A stretch of 64,000 nucleotides of DNA. Source: Pseudomarimonas arenosa (GTDB lineage Bacteria > Pseudomonadota > Gammaproteobacteria > Xanthomonadales > Xanthomonadaceae). The notes under the pieces were generated by a model, which was not told the origin of the DNA, did not search any database, and was given only the letters and a program-made list of their open reading frames with translations. The stretch is taken from contig NZ_JACYTR010000004.1 in the NCBI RefSeq assembly GCF_014841215.1, forward strand, positions 62,001 to 126,000, given 5' to 3'. Positions 36,858-46,655 of the stretch are shown piece by piece. The position numbers and the translations under genes are program-made. Every line of letters starts with the position of its first letter. Position 1 is the stretch's first letter.

Positions 36858-37867
36858 ACGAAGTCCTCACCCTTGGCACTGAGTTGAATCTGCCCTTCAT
36901 CGGACAAGCGTCGAACGGTGGCCAGGATTTCCTTCTGCGCCTCTTCCACCTCGCTCAAACGCACCGGGCCGCGCGCTTCCATATCCTCCTGCAGGATCTG
37001 CGAGGCACGCTGCGACATGTTCTTCAGCACGCGCTCCTTGATTCTCGGATCGCCGCCGCGCAGGGCCAGGCCCAGCTTGTCGTTCGGCACTTCGCGCAGC
37101 ATGGTCTGAATCGAGCGGTCATCGAGCGCGGCCAGATCGTCGAACACGAACATCAGCTCGCGGATCTGCGTGCCAAGATCGGCATCGACCGAGCTGATCG
37201 AGCTCATCACAAGCTGTTCGGTGGAGGTGTCGAGCTCGTTGATGATATTCGCCGCCACCTTCACGCCGCCGATATGCGATGCGCGGGAAGCCTGGCTACC
37301 GGTGAATTGCTTCTCCATTGCTTCGTTCAATTCATTGAGTGCCGTCGGGGGCACCGAATCGAGTCGGGCGATGCGCAGCACGATGTCACCGCGAGTGCGT
37401 TCGGGGACGACCTTCAACACATCGGCGGCCTGGTCGGAATCCAGATGCGCCAGCACGATGGCCTGAATTTGTGGATGCTCGTTGCGGATCAGTTCTGCGA
37501 TCGCGCGTGGCTCCATCCATTTCAGATTGTCCAGGCCACGTGTGTTGCGGCCGAGCAGGATGCGATCGATCAGGCCGCTGGCCTTGTCTTCGCCGAGTGC
37601 CTGCACCAGCACATTGCGCACGTAGTCATCGGCGCCGACGCCGAGTGAGGTCTGTTCCGAAAGCTCGGCTACGAACTCGCTCATCACTCCCTCGACAGCA
37701 GCGCGATTGACGTTGTTCAAGGTGGCCATGGCCATGCCAACTTTCTGCACTTCCTTGGCGCTCATGTGCTTGAGCACCTCGGCCGCATGTTGTTCGCCGA
37801 GCGACATCAGCAGAACGGCGGCGCGTTGCACGCCGCTAAGGGCAGGGGGCGGTGCTTGCTCAGCCAT
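36854..37867 (-). CDS. fliG: Flagellar motor switch protein FliG
   Basis: 337 residues with N, middle and C domains. LSGVQRAAVLLMSLGEQHAA opens the N domain, the EHPQ motif is seen in RNEHPQIQAIVLAHLDSDQA, and the torque helix carries charged residues in FDDLAALDDRSIQTMLREVP. It overlaps the fliF end by 8 bp, matching the tight FliF-FliG contact. Confidence 0.97.
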   Translation of the reverse strand: MAEQAPPPALSGVQRAAVLLMSLGEQHAAEVLKHMSAKEVQKVGMAMATLNNVNRAAVEGVMSEFVAELSEQTSLGVGADDYVRNVLVQALGEDKASGLIDRILLGRNTRGLDNLKWMEPRAIAELIRNEHPQIQAIVLAHLDSDQAADVLKVVPERTRGDIVLRIARLDSVPPTALNELNEAMEKQFTGSQASRASHIGGVKVAANIINELDTSTEQLVMSSISSVDADLGTQIRELMFVFDDLAALDDRSIQTMLREVPNDKLGLALRGGDPRIKERVLKNMSQRASQILQEDMEARGPVRLSEVEEAQKEILATVRRLSDEGQIQLSAKGEDFV

Positions 37868-39518
37868 CTGTGTTCACCCATGAGCGAACCACCTGTGCCA
37901 CTCGACGCGCGTCTTGATCGACGGCCGCGCGGGCAACGGTGAGGCGCTGCTCGTAATTGCCTGGCCCCGCCAGGATACCTTGTGCTTCCTCTTGCGGGGT
38001 GACGCCGGGCAACTGCGCTTGACGCTCATGCGCCAGTTTGCGTGCCGCGCGGTGCTCGGCATCTTCGGCGTCTTCGTCGTCGTCTTCGTCTTCCTCGTCT
38101 TCATCGCGTGCCAGACGCGGCGGCGGTGCCGGTGACATCACACTGCGCAGCGCCGGACGCACCACCATGGTCAGCACCAGCAGCACGGCAATGAAGCCCA
38201 GCGCGATGCGCGCGTAGTCGCGGTACATCGGGTTTTCATAGAAGGGCGGCTCCTCCAGCGGTGCCAGCGGCTCAGGCGCAACGAAGGCCGCATTGACCAC
38301 CGATACCGAATCACCGCGATCGGCGCTGAAGCCGATTGCCTCGCGCACCAGGGTCTGGATGCGGGCGATCTCGTCTTCGTTCACCGGGCGCATGGTGGGG
38401 TTGCCGGCGTCATCCAGGCCGCCGGGAATATTGTCGACCAGCACGGCCGCCGTGACCCGACTGACCCTGCCCACAGACTGACGGCTATGGCTGATGGTGC
38501 GGTCGAGCTCGAAGTTGCGGCTGGCGGTGCGCGAGGCCGATTGCGGAGTGCCGTTGACCTGGGCGCCGCCGCCCTGCGTGGGATCGCCGGTCGGCGGCGT
38601 ATTCGGTGTGGCGCCGGGAATGCCGCCGGTGCTGACGCCGGTCACGCTCTGTTCCGAGGTCTGCTCGGTGCGCAGGGCAGTGGGATCGGGGGTGAAACTC
38701 TCTCGCGCTTCTTCGACTACGGTGAAATCCATATCGACGCTGACTTGCGCGCTGACTCGGCCCGGGCCGGTCATTGGTTCCAGCAAGCGCAGGATGCGTC
38801 GCGAATAGTCGTCCTGCAGTCGCTGCACCTGCTCGTACTGGCGCATGCTGACCGCGTCATCGCTGTTCGGATCGGTTTCGCTGAGCAGGCGGCCGCTCTG
38901 GTCGATGACGGTGACGCGCTCCGGGCTGAGATCAGGAACGCTGGTCGACACCAGATGCACGATGGCGGCGACCTGGTTGCGCTCCAGCGCGCGGCCCGGA
39001 TGCAGTTCCAGCAGCACCGAGGCGGCGGCCTTGTCGCGGGCGCGGGTGAAAGCGGTTTGCTTTGGGATCGCCAGATGCACGCGCGAATCGCGCACTGGGC
39101 GCAGGGTGGCGATGGTGCGCGAGAGTTCGGTCTCCAGCGCCATCTGGTAGCGCGCGCCTTCGACGAACTGCGATACGCCGAAGCCTTGCTCGCCTTCGAT
39201 CATTTCAAAGCCGGCGCGGCTGCCATTGGGCAGGCCTTGCCCGGCCAGCTTCAGGCGCGCTTCGTTGAGAGTGGCATCGGGCACGCTGACCGTGCCGGCG
39301 GCATCCAGTCGAAACGGTATGTTGGCGGCACGCAATGCCTCGGTGACCTCGGCGGCGTCGCGATCGCTCATCCGCCCGTACAGCGGAGCGTAGCTCGGCG
39401 TTTGCCAGAGAAAGAACACCCACAGACCGATGGCCAGGGCTGCAGCCAGCATCACGACCTGGATCAGTTGCCTGATCCCGGGCATGTCTTGAAGTCGACG
39501 TTCGAGTACAGCGGCCAT
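37860..39518 (-). CDS. fliF: Flagellar MS-ring protein FliF
   Basis: 552 residues. TM1 is at about 19-38, periplasmic ring-building domains follow (TPSYAPLYGRMSDRDAAEVT, LSRTIATLRPVRDSRVHLAI), TM2 is at about 430-455, and the cytoplasmic tail binds FliG. The tail includes a run of about 20 Asp/Glu residues (DEDEEDEDDDEDAEDAE) not usual in the family. ATG 39518 with GAGG upstream is chosen over an in-frame TTG at 39530. Confidence 0.95.
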   Translation of the reverse strand: MAAVLERRLQDMPGIRQLIQVVMLAAALAIGLWVFFLWQTPSYAPLYGRMSDRDAAEVTEALRAANIPFRLDAAGTVSVPDATLNEARLKLAGQGLPNGSRAGFEMIEGEQGFGVSQFVEGARYQMALETELSRTIATLRPVRDSRVHLAIPKQTAFTRARDKAAASVLLELHPGRALERNQVAAIVHLVSTSVPDLSPERVTVIDQSGRLLSETDPNSDDAVSMRQYEQVQRLQDDYSRRILRLLEPMTGPGRVSAQVSVDMDFTVVEEARESFTPDPTALRTEQTSEQSVTGVSTGGIPGATPNTPPTGDPTQGGGAQVNGTPQSASRTASRNFELDRTISHSRQSVGRVSRVTAAVLVDNIPGGLDDAGNPTMRPVNEDEIARIQTLVREAIGFSADRGDSVSVVNAAFVAPEPLAPLEEPPFYENPMYRDYARIALGFIAVLLVLTMVVRPALRSVMSPAPPPRLARDEDEEDEDDDEDAEDAEHRAARKLAHERQAQLPGVTPQEEAQGILAGPGNYEQRLTVARAAVDQDARRVAQVVRSWVNTDG

Positions 39519-39538
39519 GGATTGCCTCAAGGCTCAGG

Positions 39539-39859
39539 TTACAGCGGCATGTTCATGATTTCCTGGTACGCCTGTACCAGTCGGTTACGCACTTCCACGG
39601 TGGCACGAAAAGCGATCTGCGACTGTTGCGTGGCCATCATCACCTTGACCAGATCGACGCTGGGATCGCCCATTTCGAATGCTTCCGCCACGCGCTTCGA
39701 TTCCATCTGCGATTCGTTCACCTTGCGGATGCTCGATTGCAGGGTCTCGGCGAATCCTGGCCCTTTGACCGGCGCGCTCTCCTGACCGATCGAACTGCTC
39801 TGCACCTGGGATTGCAGGCTGCGGATTTGCGAGAGCACGGAGGCGATGGCGTCGGTCAT
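39539..39859 (-). CDS. fliE: Flagellar hook-basal body protein FliE
   Basis: 106 residues. The C-terminal half has the conserved rod-junction block MMATQQSQIAFRATVEVRNR, then LVQAYQEIMNMPL. It joins the MS ring to the rod and is the first gene after a sigma-54 promoter at 39901-39917, so it leads the long fli operon. Confidence 0.95.
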   Translation of the reverse strand: MTDAIASVLSQIRSLQSQVQSSSIGQESAPVKGPGFAETLQSSIRKVNESQMESKRVAEAFEMGDPSVDLVKVMMATQQSQIAFRATVEVRNRLVQAYQEIMNMPL

Positions 39860-39900
39860 TGGGGCCCCAGCAGGTCGAAGTGCGGACTACGGCTGGGAGG

Positions 39901-39917
39901 TTGCAAGTTCTGTGCCG
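39901..39917 (-). promoter_or_regulatory. Sigma-54 promoter for the fliE operon
   Basis: Minus-strand CGGCACAGAACTTGCAA has GG and GC exactly ten bases apart and matches TGGCAC(A/G)-N4-TTGCA except for the first base. It lies about 43 bp upstream of the fliE ATG. fleQ, a sigma-54 activator gene, is immediately upstream. Confidence 0.85.
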
Positions 39918-40036
39918 ACCCTGGCTGGCAGTGCCAACTGCGCCAGAGGCAGGGCAAGTGACGGAATCTCGTCGCGGCGAGATCACGCTGCTGCGCAGCG
40001 CAAGGGGAGGCAGGCGGGTGGCGGATCAGGCCACAC

Positions 40037-41542
40037 CTACTCGTCGCGGATCTGTCCTTCGTTGTCCAGGCCGTACTTACGCAGCTTCTCGGCCAGGGTG
40101 GTTCGGCGCAGGCCCAGCATTTGTGCGGCATGCGCCACCACGCCACCGGCGCGATCGAGCGCAGCGCGAATCAGGGCGACCTCGATCTGCGCCATGTGTT
40201 CTTTCAGATCCAGCCCCTGTTCCGGCAGGCTGTCCACGCTGCTCAGCAGCATGCTGCGCTCGGCCTGTTCCTGAGCCATTTCGCTGAGCCGGCTCTCGCG
40301 AGTGTCCTCATGGACGGCGGCCAGCATGGCGCGCTCATGCTCGTCTTCATCGTCAATCGCGACTTTCGCCACCTCGGTCTGATGCGGGGGCGGGGCGGTG
40401 CGGGTGCCTGCGGCCGGACGATAGCGGGCCGGCAGGTCATCGGACGACACCACATGCTCGGGGTACATCACCGCCAGACGTTCCAGCAGGTTGCCGAGTT
40501 CGCGGATGTTGCCTGGCCAGGCGTACTGGCTGAGGGCGGCGACGGCGTCTTCCGACAGTTCCACATGGCCGCGCCCGCGGCGCTCCATGTCGGCGCTGAG
40601 GGTGGCGATGAGGTCGGGAATATCCGTGTTGTGATCGCGCAGGGCCGGCATTTCGATCGGAAACACGTTGAGACGGTAATACAGATCTTCGCGGAACTTG
40701 CCGTCGCTGATGGCCTGCTCAAGATTGCGATGGGTGGCCGCGATCACCCTCACGTCACACTGAATGGTCTGATTGCTGCCAACGCGTTCAAAGCAGCGTT
40801 CTTGCAGCACACGCAACAATTTGACCTGCATCGGCATGCTCATGTCGCCGATCTCATCCAGCATCAAGCTGCCGCCCTCGGCCATTTCAAAACGCCCCTT
40901 TCGCGTCGTCAGCGCACCGGTGAAAGCTCCCTTTTCGTGGCCGAACAGTTCGCTTTCCAATAGCTCAGCCGGAATGGCGCCGCAGTTGATGGCAACAAAG
41001 GGCCCGCCGCTGCGTTTGGATAGATCGTGGATGGCGCGCGCGGTGACCTCCTTGCCGGTGCCCGATTCGCCGGTGATTAATACCGTGGTGTCATGCGGCG
41101 CCACTTGCGAAATCAGATGGCGCAGGCGACGCACCGCCGGGCTGGTGCCGGTCGGGCCGGTCGCCATAACGGCGGGCGGAATGCGGTGTCGGCGGCGTTC
41201 GGCGGCCTTTTTCAGGCATTCGCCGAGTTGTTCCTTCTTCAGCGGATAGTCGATGGTCCAGATCAGTGGCTCGGGATAGCGGCCGCTGCCGAGGCGGTTT
41301 TCCTGGCCGCTCAACAACAGCAGGGGCGGGCGGTGCTCAGCATTGCGCAGATCGTCAAGCAGACGATCGATGAGATCACTCGAGTAGACCGAGCCGATGA
41401 TCACCGCCAACCAGTCACCGTGGTCGTGATGCAGGGCTTGCTGCCAAGCCACCGGCTCCAGATCAAGCAGTTCCAACGCGCCAGCCAGACGCTCGCCGCG
41501 TCCACTGTCTTCGTCCAGCACGAGAACGCTCTTTGAGTGCAC
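40037..41542 (-). CDS. fleQ: Sigma-54-dependent flagellar master regulator FleQ
   Basis: 501 residues. A degenerate N-terminal receiver ([20 protein letters not shown]) is followed by the AAA+ domain with Walker [13 protein letters not shown], the sigma-54 contact loop GAFTGA, Walker [10 protein letters not shown] and [15 protein letters not shown]. The C-terminal Fis-type HTH is [20 protein letters not shown]. FleQ activates class II flagellar promoters and in Pseudomonas also binds c-di-GMP. Likely local targets are the three sigma-54 promoters found here. Confidence 0.96.
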   Translation of the reverse strand: MHSKSVLVLDEDSGRGERLAGALELLDLEPVAWQQALHHDHGDWLAVIIGSVYSSDLIDRLLDDLRNAEHRPPLLLLSGQENRLGSGRYPEPLIWTIDYPLKKEQLGECLKKAAERRRHRIPPAVMATGPTGTSPAVRRLRHLISQVAPHDTTVLITGESGTGKEVTARAIHDLSKRSGGPFVAINCGAIPAELLESELFGHEKGAFTGALTTRKGRFEMAEGGSLMLDEIGDMSMPMQVKLLRVLQERCFERVGSNQTIQCDVRVIAATHRNLEQAISDGKFREDLYYRLNVFPIEMPALRDHNTDIPDLIATLSADMERRGRGHVELSEDAVAALSQYAWPGNIRELGNLLERLAVMYPEHVVSSDDLPARYRPAAGTRTAPPPHQTEVAKVAIDDEDEHERAMLAAVHEDTRESRLSEMAQEQAERSMLLSSVDSLPEQGLDLKEHMAQIEVALIRAALDRAGGVVAHAAQMLGLRRTTLAEKLRKYGLDNEGQIRDE

Positions 41543-41649
41543 CGGTGCTCCTTCTGCCTGCCATCAGGTTCGCATGGTGGCAACGTTAGCCGACCGAAAC
41601 GTGAAGCCGAAGCGAAGTTTCCGAACTTTGCGCCGACATTTTGGCAGCC

Positions 41650-41665
41650 TGTGATGCAGCGCACA
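41650..41665. promoter_or_regulatory. CRP/Vfr/Clp-like palindrome upstream of fleQ
   Basis: TGTGATGCAGCGCACA matches the CRP-family consensus TGTGA-N6-TCACA with a single mismatch. It is centred about 115 bp upstream of the fleQ start, in the only noncoding stretch before that gene. The Pseudomonas orthologue Vfr represses fleQ, and Xanthomonas Clp is a c-di-GMP-responsive member of the same family. Confidence 0.5.
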
Positions 41666-41700
41666 GCTCGGCCTTAAACTGTCAGCTTGGGCGGGCAAGA

Positions 41701-42285
41701 TCAAGTCGCTGATCGCGACTCCGGTTTACGCGCGGCCAGCTCGCGTCGATGCAGGCGAAAGAGATGGCGTTCCAAGGCCTGCTGCAGATTGGGCGTAAGC
41801 GGTTTGAATTGCAGCCAGACGCGGCTGCCGCCGTCGTCCAGCGAAGCATGCGCCAGGGTGATGATCGGCAGTTCCAGGCGCTGTGGCAGCCAAACCAAGG
41901 GTTGAATCAGCAGGAAGCCCTTGTCCGGCGGCGTCGGCTCGGGGTGGCGCATCTCGACACCGTGACGCGACCAGCGGATGCGCTGCATCGGCAGGTCACT
42001 GCGATCGCGGCGCAGCATGCTGGCCAGGGTTTCCAACACCAGATTGAGCTTGGCCTCCATTCGATGGAGAGCGATATCCTTTTGCCCATGCTCGTCGCGC
42101 TCTTCGTGCGGCGAGTCTTCGATCAGGGCCAGGCTGCGCAGGATTGTTTCGGACTGGTCGAGTGCGCGCTCGATGCTGCCCGCGTCGGGCGCCAGCGTAC
42201 GCAGCGCCACCGGCACGTCGGTGTCGCAGGTCAGGGCGTCACCGAACAGAGTGTCGGCCGCGGCGGTGGGCGAGTGCTCAGCCAT
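41701..42285 (-). CDS. PilZ-like domain protein of the filament cluster
   Basis: 194 residues. The N-terminal half is helical (residues 40-95, KDIALHRMEAKLNLVLETLA). The C-terminal half has the beta pattern of an atypical PilZ domain: IRWSRHGVEMRHPEP, KGFLLIQPLVWLPQRLELPI, SRVWLQFKPLTPNLQQALER and a final amphipathic helix LFRLHRRELA. I see no clear RxxxR loop and only a weak SxxG, so c-di-GMP binding is doubtful. Similar helix-plus-PilZ proteins are known between fliS and fleQ in Xanthomonas. It follows fliS1 by 54 bp. Confidence 0.65.
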   Translation of the reverse strand: MAEHSPTAAADTLFGDALTCDTDVPVALRTLAPDAGSIERALDQSETILRSLALIEDSPHEERDEHGQKDIALHRMEAKLNLVLETLASMLRRDRSDLPMQRIRWSRHGVEMRHPEPTPPDKGFLLIQPLVWLPQRLELPIITLAHASLDDGGSRVWLQFKPLTPNLQQALERHLFRLHRRELAARKPESRSAT

Positions 42286-42339
42286 ACCCCTCTCCGGATG
42301 CGTGACTGCAACCAGAATAGCGATTTTGGCGCATCGAAG

Positions 42340-42726
42340 TCAGGCCGCGATCGCTGGCCCGGCGCGCTGCTCAAGTGGGATGGCGGCCCAGCCCGAGGCA
42401 ATCTCAGCCAGCAACTGCGTGGCCTCGGCGATCGGCACTGGGTCGCTGCTGCCGTGACCTTCGAGCATGCGCAGGGCGACGTAGCTGTACAGGTACTGCA
42501 ACCTGTTGGCGATTTCGCCGGCGCGCGGATCCAGGGCCGCATGCAGGGTGTCGATGATCCTCAAGGCCGACATCACGGCACGCGCGCAGCCTTTGGCATC
42601 TTTGGACTGCAGCGCCCGTCCGGCGATGTGGCCGCGGTGCACGGCACCTTGCAGCAACAGGGCAACTTGGGCGTGCGGGTCGGGTTCGCAAACGGGAATC
42701 GGTGTCCCCTTGGTTCTGTTGGTCAT
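42340..42726 (-). CDS. fliS: Flagellin chaperone FliS (module 1)
   Basis: 128 residues, four-helix FliS fold: HAQVALLLQGAVHRGHIAGR, ARAVMSALRIIDTLHAALDP, GEIANRLQYLYSYVALRMLE. Compared with copy 2 it lacks the conserved Tyr-rich N-terminus (YKSAA-type) and starts with a Pro-rich segment. It lies 26 bp after fliD1. Expected to cap free flagellin FliC1 before export. Confidence 0.85.
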   Translation of the reverse strand: MTNRTKGTPIPVCEPDPHAQVALLLQGAVHRGHIAGRALQSKDAKGCARAVMSALRIIDTLHAALDPRAGEIANRLQYLYSYVALRMLEGHGSSDPVPIAEATQLLAEIASGWAAIPLEQRAGPAIAA

Positions 42727-42752
42727 GTCCTTAGCTCCTCGATTGACCGGCC

Positions 42753-44135
42753 TCAGCCCTGTGAACCGCCCAGGCCGGCCAGCTGTTGTGCAAGGTATTG
42801 GCTGGTGTTGTTGAGTTTGGCCAATAAGCCATCCAGCGCGACAAACTGCTTGCGGTAGCGCTCTTCAATACCCACCAAGCGTCGATCGAGAGCGCTGCGA
42901 TCGGCGGTGACATTCTTCAGTGCGCGGTCCAGGCTTTCGCTGCGTTGAATCAGGGTGCCGTTATTGCCGAGCACGGAGTCGAGGTAGCTCGACAGCCCGC
43001 GGGTCAGCGCGGCCTCTTCGCCAGCGAACAGACGACGATAGGCATTCGGGCTGGCCTCGAGGCCTTGCAGGAAATCCGCCGACTTGAAGCTCAGCGAGCC
43101 GTCGACGCCGGTATCGATGCCCAGCTTCACGCCTTCACTGGCCGCAGCCCGAAACGCGTCGCTGAGCACGTTACGCAGTTGGGCGGTGGCATTGCGCACA
43201 AAGGCATCACCGTTGAGCGCCTGGGCTGTATTGTTGTTCTCATCGTAGGCCGACACCTGGGCCAGCACCTTCAAGGCCGTGTTGTAGGCATTGACGAAAC
43301 CTTCGACCGCGGCGCGCGCGCCACTGGTGTCTTCAGCCACCGTCAGGGTAAAGCTATGACCCAGCTCGGCTTTCTTCAGCGTGAGATCGAGGCCGCTGAT
43401 CACATCGGAAAGACTGTTGCTGGACGCGGTGCGTTTGACACCGTCGACATACAACACGGCATCACTGGCAGGCGCGGTTTCATCCATTGCGCCCGCTTGT
43501 GGCGAGTTTGGGTCGAAGGTAAAAGCCTGCAGCGAGGAGCCGCCGGCCGTTTGGCTGATGGTGATTTCTCCGGCCGAGCCGGTGACTCCCGAGGTGAGAC
43601 TCAGGCTGAAGCCATCGTCACCGCGAATCACGCTGGCCTGCAGCTTGCCACCGGCCGCCTGGTTGATCGCTTGCGCCGCTTCATAGATATCGGTATCGGC
43701 GGCGATCACCACATCGAACTGACTGCCGTCGAGGGTGAAACTCAGTGTTCCGGTCGGCAAGGCGTCGGTGGCCGAGCTGATCGCGGCAGGATCGGATTGA
43801 AGCTTCTGCGCGGATGCCAAGGATTCCACTTCGATCGTGTATCGGCCCAGCGCAGGCGTGCTGCCCACCTTGATCGAGGCGCTCAGCCGATCGCTATCCG
43901 ACGAGCTGACCTTGCGTGCATCGAAGGCGGCACCGTCGCGCAGCTTGTTGACTGCGGTCTGCAACTGGCTGAAGGCCGATTTGACCTGGGCGACTGCAGA
44001 GATCTGTGCCTTGGTCCGTGCCTCGCGACGGTTCAATGCCGCCGATGGACCGGCACGTTCAGAATCAACCAGCTGCTGCACCAGGCTGGAAATATCCAGT
44101 CCCGAGCCCAGTCCGACATTGCTGATCAAGCCCAT
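42753..44135 (-). CDS. fliD: Flagellar cap protein FliD (module 1)
   Basis: 460 residues. N-terminal MGLISNVGLGSGLDISSLVQ and C-terminal LDGLLAKLNNTSQYLAQQLA are the coiled-coil D0 ends; the middle has the hook-IN type domain. The ATG at 44135 (GGGAGG upstream) is chosen over a GTG at 44153. Paralogous to FliD2 across the whole length (same order of blocks, for example GLDLTLKKAELG versus GLDLTLKQAELG). Confidence 0.95.
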   Translation of the reverse strand: MGLISNVGLGSGLDISSLVQQLVDSERAGPSAALNRREARTKAQISAVAQVKSAFSQLQTAVNKLRDGAAFDARKVSSSDSDRLSASIKVGSTPALGRYTIEVESLASAQKLQSDPAAISSATDALPTGTLSFTLDGSQFDVVIAADTDIYEAAQAINQAAGGKLQASVIRGDDGFSLSLTSGVTGSAGEITISQTAGGSSLQAFTFDPNSPQAGAMDETAPASDAVLYVDGVKRTASSNSLSDVISGLDLTLKKAELGHSFTLTVAEDTSGARAAVEGFVNAYNTALKVLAQVSAYDENNNTAQALNGDAFVRNATAQLRNVLSDAFRAAASEGVKLGIDTGVDGSLSFKSADFLQGLEASPNAYRRLFAGEEAALTRGLSSYLDSVLGNNGTLIQRSESLDRALKNVTADRSALDRRLVGIEERYRKQFVALDGLLAKLNNTSQYLAQQLAGLGGSQG

Positions 44136-44169
44136 CGCTGAGTGTCCTCCCACTTGAAGACAGCCAATG

Positions 44170-44197
44170 ACCCCGCCGCGCGAGCGCGGGGCGGGGT
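44170..44197 (-). terminator. GC-rich hairpin after fliC1
   Basis: accccgcc at 44170-44177 pairs with ggcggggt at 44190-44197, with an inner cgcg/cgcg stem. It lies between the fliC1 stop and the fliD1 start. No T-run follows, so it may attenuate rather than fully terminate, or protect the flagellin mRNA end. Confidence 0.45.
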
Positions 44198-44240
44198 GAG
44201 TTTGACTGTCCGGCTACGGCTCATCAGGGCGTTCCATCGA

Positions 44241-46655
44241 CTAGCGCAGCAGGTTCAGCACGTTCTGCGGCAACTGATTGGCCTGGGCCAGAATCGCCAC
44301 ACCGGCCTGCTGCAGAATCTGCGCCCGGGTCAGCTCGGCGGTTTCCTGGGCGAAGTCGGCATCGAGGATGCGCGAGCGCGAGGCCTGCAGGTTCTCCGAG
44401 GTGGTTTGCAGATTGTTGATGGTCGATTCAAAGCGGTTTTGGATCGCACCAAAGTTGCTGCGCAGTCCACTGACCGAGGTGAGTGCCGAATCGACTCGGA
44501 TGATCACCTCATCGGCGTTCTCCGGGGTCAGCACATTGGCCATGGTCAAATTGCCCGAGGTCGGCGTGAAGTTGGTGCCGACGAAGCCAAGCAGACCGTT
44601 GGCCTGCAAGCCGCCGAGAGTGAATTCACGGGCCGACAAGAGGCTTAAGCTACCGTCGGGATTGGCCTGGGCGAATACGCCGCTGACGTTGTTGTTGATA
44701 GCGCCGGCGAAGTCGCGGGTGCTGGCATAGGTGCCGGCCAAGTCAACCGTAGTACCGGGCGGCACGGTGATGGTGAAGTCGCCCGGTGCCAAGGTGATCG
44801 ACCCTGCGCCAAGACCGGCCACGCCAGCGCCGTTGGTGATGCCGGCTGCGATTGCATTGGGGTCGGCACCGGCAATGGTGACCGCGGGCGAACCCAAGGA
44901 ATTGTTGGTGATCAGTAGGGTGCCGGAGTTGTTGGTCACCGTGTAAGCGCCCGCACCCGCGGCTGCGTTGAGCTGCGTTTGGAGATCGGTGGCCAGCTGG
45001 TTCAGATTGCCGGTGTAGTCCTGATTGAGGACGATCGCATTGCCGTCAACTTGGAAGCTGGCATTGGTGGTGATCGCGCCGGTCTGGTTGCCGAACGCCG
45101 CGGCGGTGGCATTGGCGTCCGCATTGGTGATTGCGACCGGCGCGGAGCCATCATTGCGCACGATCGAAATCACACCGGCCGAGTTGCTGACCGTGTAGTT
45201 TCCAGGCGAGCCGGCATCCATTTGCGTCTGGATCGCCGCCGCCAAAGCGTCAAAGGTGGCGTAGTTCTGATCCAGGGTGATCGGCACGCCGTCGATGTCG
45301 AAATGGGCTTCGGTTGCGGCCGTAGAGGTGCCGATCACGCCAGTCTGGTTGATAATGCCAGCGGCGGTGGCGCCCGGATCGGCATTGCTGATCACCACCG
45401 GACCGGAGCCGGCTGCGTTGTTGACGATGGTGATATTGGTACCGTCGTTGTTGACTGTGTACTGACCGGGCGCTGCAGTGTTGAGCGCGGCCTGGATGCC
45501 GCCCGCCAACACCGGAATGCTGGCCGATAGGTCGGTGTTCAAGGTGATCGGAATGCCATCGACCTGGAACGTTGCGCCAGTGCCGCCTGCGCTGCCGGCG
45601 GAAGCGACGAAACCGGCGGTGGTGCCATTGGCATCAACGCTTAACACTTCGACTGCGGTAGCGCTGGCGTTATTGGTGAACTGCAGGCCGCCCGGTACGG
45701 CAGCGACCGTGGCTGTGGCCAGATCACCGCCACCTGCCTGGACCTGCGCCTGGATAGCAGCGGCCAGCGCAGTGGCATCGGCGTATGAGCCGTTCAAGGT
45801 CACGCCGATGGTGTTGGCGCCGATACGTACGTCGAGCTGCGCCAATCGACTGCCGGTGAAGTCGTATAGATCGGCGCTGGCCGGCGGCGCGGCTTGATAG
45901 CTGGCCGCAATCGGCTGCAGGTTGTTCCCGCCGAAGGTGTTGGCTGAGAAGTCGGTGGGCGTCGGCGCGGCGATGGTGATTTCGCCGCTGGGTCCGAACA
46001 ATCGGTTCGATGCGGCGATTGCCAAGCTACCGTCGGCCGTGCCGGAGGTGCTGAAATCGACGTTGGCTGGATTCAGCAGGCGGCTGATCGAGCCGCCGGT
46101 GGCAGCGCTGCCCAGGGCCACCGATTGCGCAGTGGCAATGGCGCCCAGAGTATCCAGCCGCATGCTGGTATCCAGGGTCAGGCTGATCGTTTCACCAGCA
46201 TTGGCGCCGACCTGGAAGGTCGCGTTGCCAAAGGTACCGTCGAGAATCTTCTGGCCGTTGAACGAAGTCTGCGCCGCGGTGCGATCGATCTCCGCCAGTC
46301 GCTGCTGCACTTCTGCATCGAGCGCAGCGCGATCGGACGCACTATTGGTGGCATTGCGCGACTGGACGGCCAGCTCGCGAATGCGCTGCAGGTTGTTGGT
46401 CACCTCGGCCAGCGCGCCCTCCGCGGTCTGCGACAGCGAGATGCCATCGTTGGCATTGCGAATGGCCACATTAAGGCCACGAATCTGGGTGGTGAAGCGT
46501 TCGGAAATCGCCAACCCGGCGGCGTCGTCCTTGGCGCTGTTGATCCGCAAACCGGAAGAGAGGCGCTGCAGGGCGACCGCGAGCGACGAGCCTGAGTTGC
46601 TCAGATTCCTCTGCGCATTCAGCGAGGGAATATTGGTATTGATAACTTGCGACAT
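44241..46655 (-). CDS. fliC: Flagellin FliC1 (large, repeat-containing)
   Basis: 804 residues, well above the usual 280-500. N-terminal D0/D1 ([40 protein letters not shown]) and C-terminal D1/D0 ([20 protein letters not shown] in close form, [17 protein letters not shown]) are intact. The central 450 residues hold at least three flagellin-IN-like units, each with F(Q/D)(V/I)DG at about 363, 452 and 534, plus two divergent flanking units. ATG 46655 with GAGGAG upstream; a GTG at 46661 is less likely. Preceded by a sigma-54 promoter. Confidence 0.95.
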   Translation of the reverse strand: MSQVINTNIPSLNAQRNLSNSGSSLAVALQRLSSGLRINSAKDDAAGLAISERFTTQIRGLNVAIRNANDGISLSQTAEGALAEVTNNLQRIRELAVQSRNATNSASDRAALDAEVQQRLAEIDRTAAQTSFNGQKILDGTFGNATFQVGANAGETISLTLDTSMRLDTLGAIATAQSVALGSAATGGSISRLLNPANVDFSTSGTADGSLAIAASNRLFGPSGEITIAAPTPTDFSANTFGGNNLQPIAASYQAAPPASADLYDFTGSRLAQLDVRIGANTIGVTLNGSYADATALAAAIQAQVQAGGGDLATATVAAVPGGLQFTNNASATAVEVLSVDANGTTAGFVASAGSAGGTGATFQVDGIPITLNTDLSASIPVLAGGIQAALNTAAPGQYTVNNDGTNITIVNNAAGSGPVVISNADPGATAAGIINQTGVIGTSTAATEAHFDIDGVPITLDQNYATFDALAAAIQTQMDAGSPGNYTVSNSAGVISIVRNDGSAPVAITNADANATAAAFGNQTGAITTNASFQVDGNAIVLNQDYTGNLNQLATDLQTQLNAAAGAGAYTVTNNSGTLLITNNSLGSPAVTIAGADPNAIAAGITNGAGVAGLGAGSITLAPGDFTITVPPGTTVDLAGTYASTRDFAGAINNNVSGVFAQANPDGSLSLLSAREFTLGGLQANGLLGFVGTNFTPTSGNLTMANVLTPENADEVIIRVDSALTSVSGLRSNFGAIQNRFESTINNLQTTSENLQASRSRILDADFAQETAELTRAQILQQAGVAILAQANQLPQNVLNLLR
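44802..45575 (-). repeat. Three flagellin-IN-like coding repeats in fliC1
   Basis: Units of about 82-89 residues, each running F-x-(V/I)-D-G, a TL..(D/N) strand, a helix with AAIQ or similar, YTV, I.(I/V).N, and ISNAD/ITNAD. The DNA copies are diverged, so the duplication is not recent. Confidence 0.75.

Noticed and set aside
44170-44197. Strong intrinsic terminator after fliC1
   Set aside because: The stem is stable but no T-run follows on the minus strand, so it was kept only as a low-confidence hairpin.
42286-44240. Sigma-28 promoter for fliD1
   Set aside because: No TTATCGGC-like element on the proper strand in the gap; fliD1 is probably transcribed from the fliC1 promoter.
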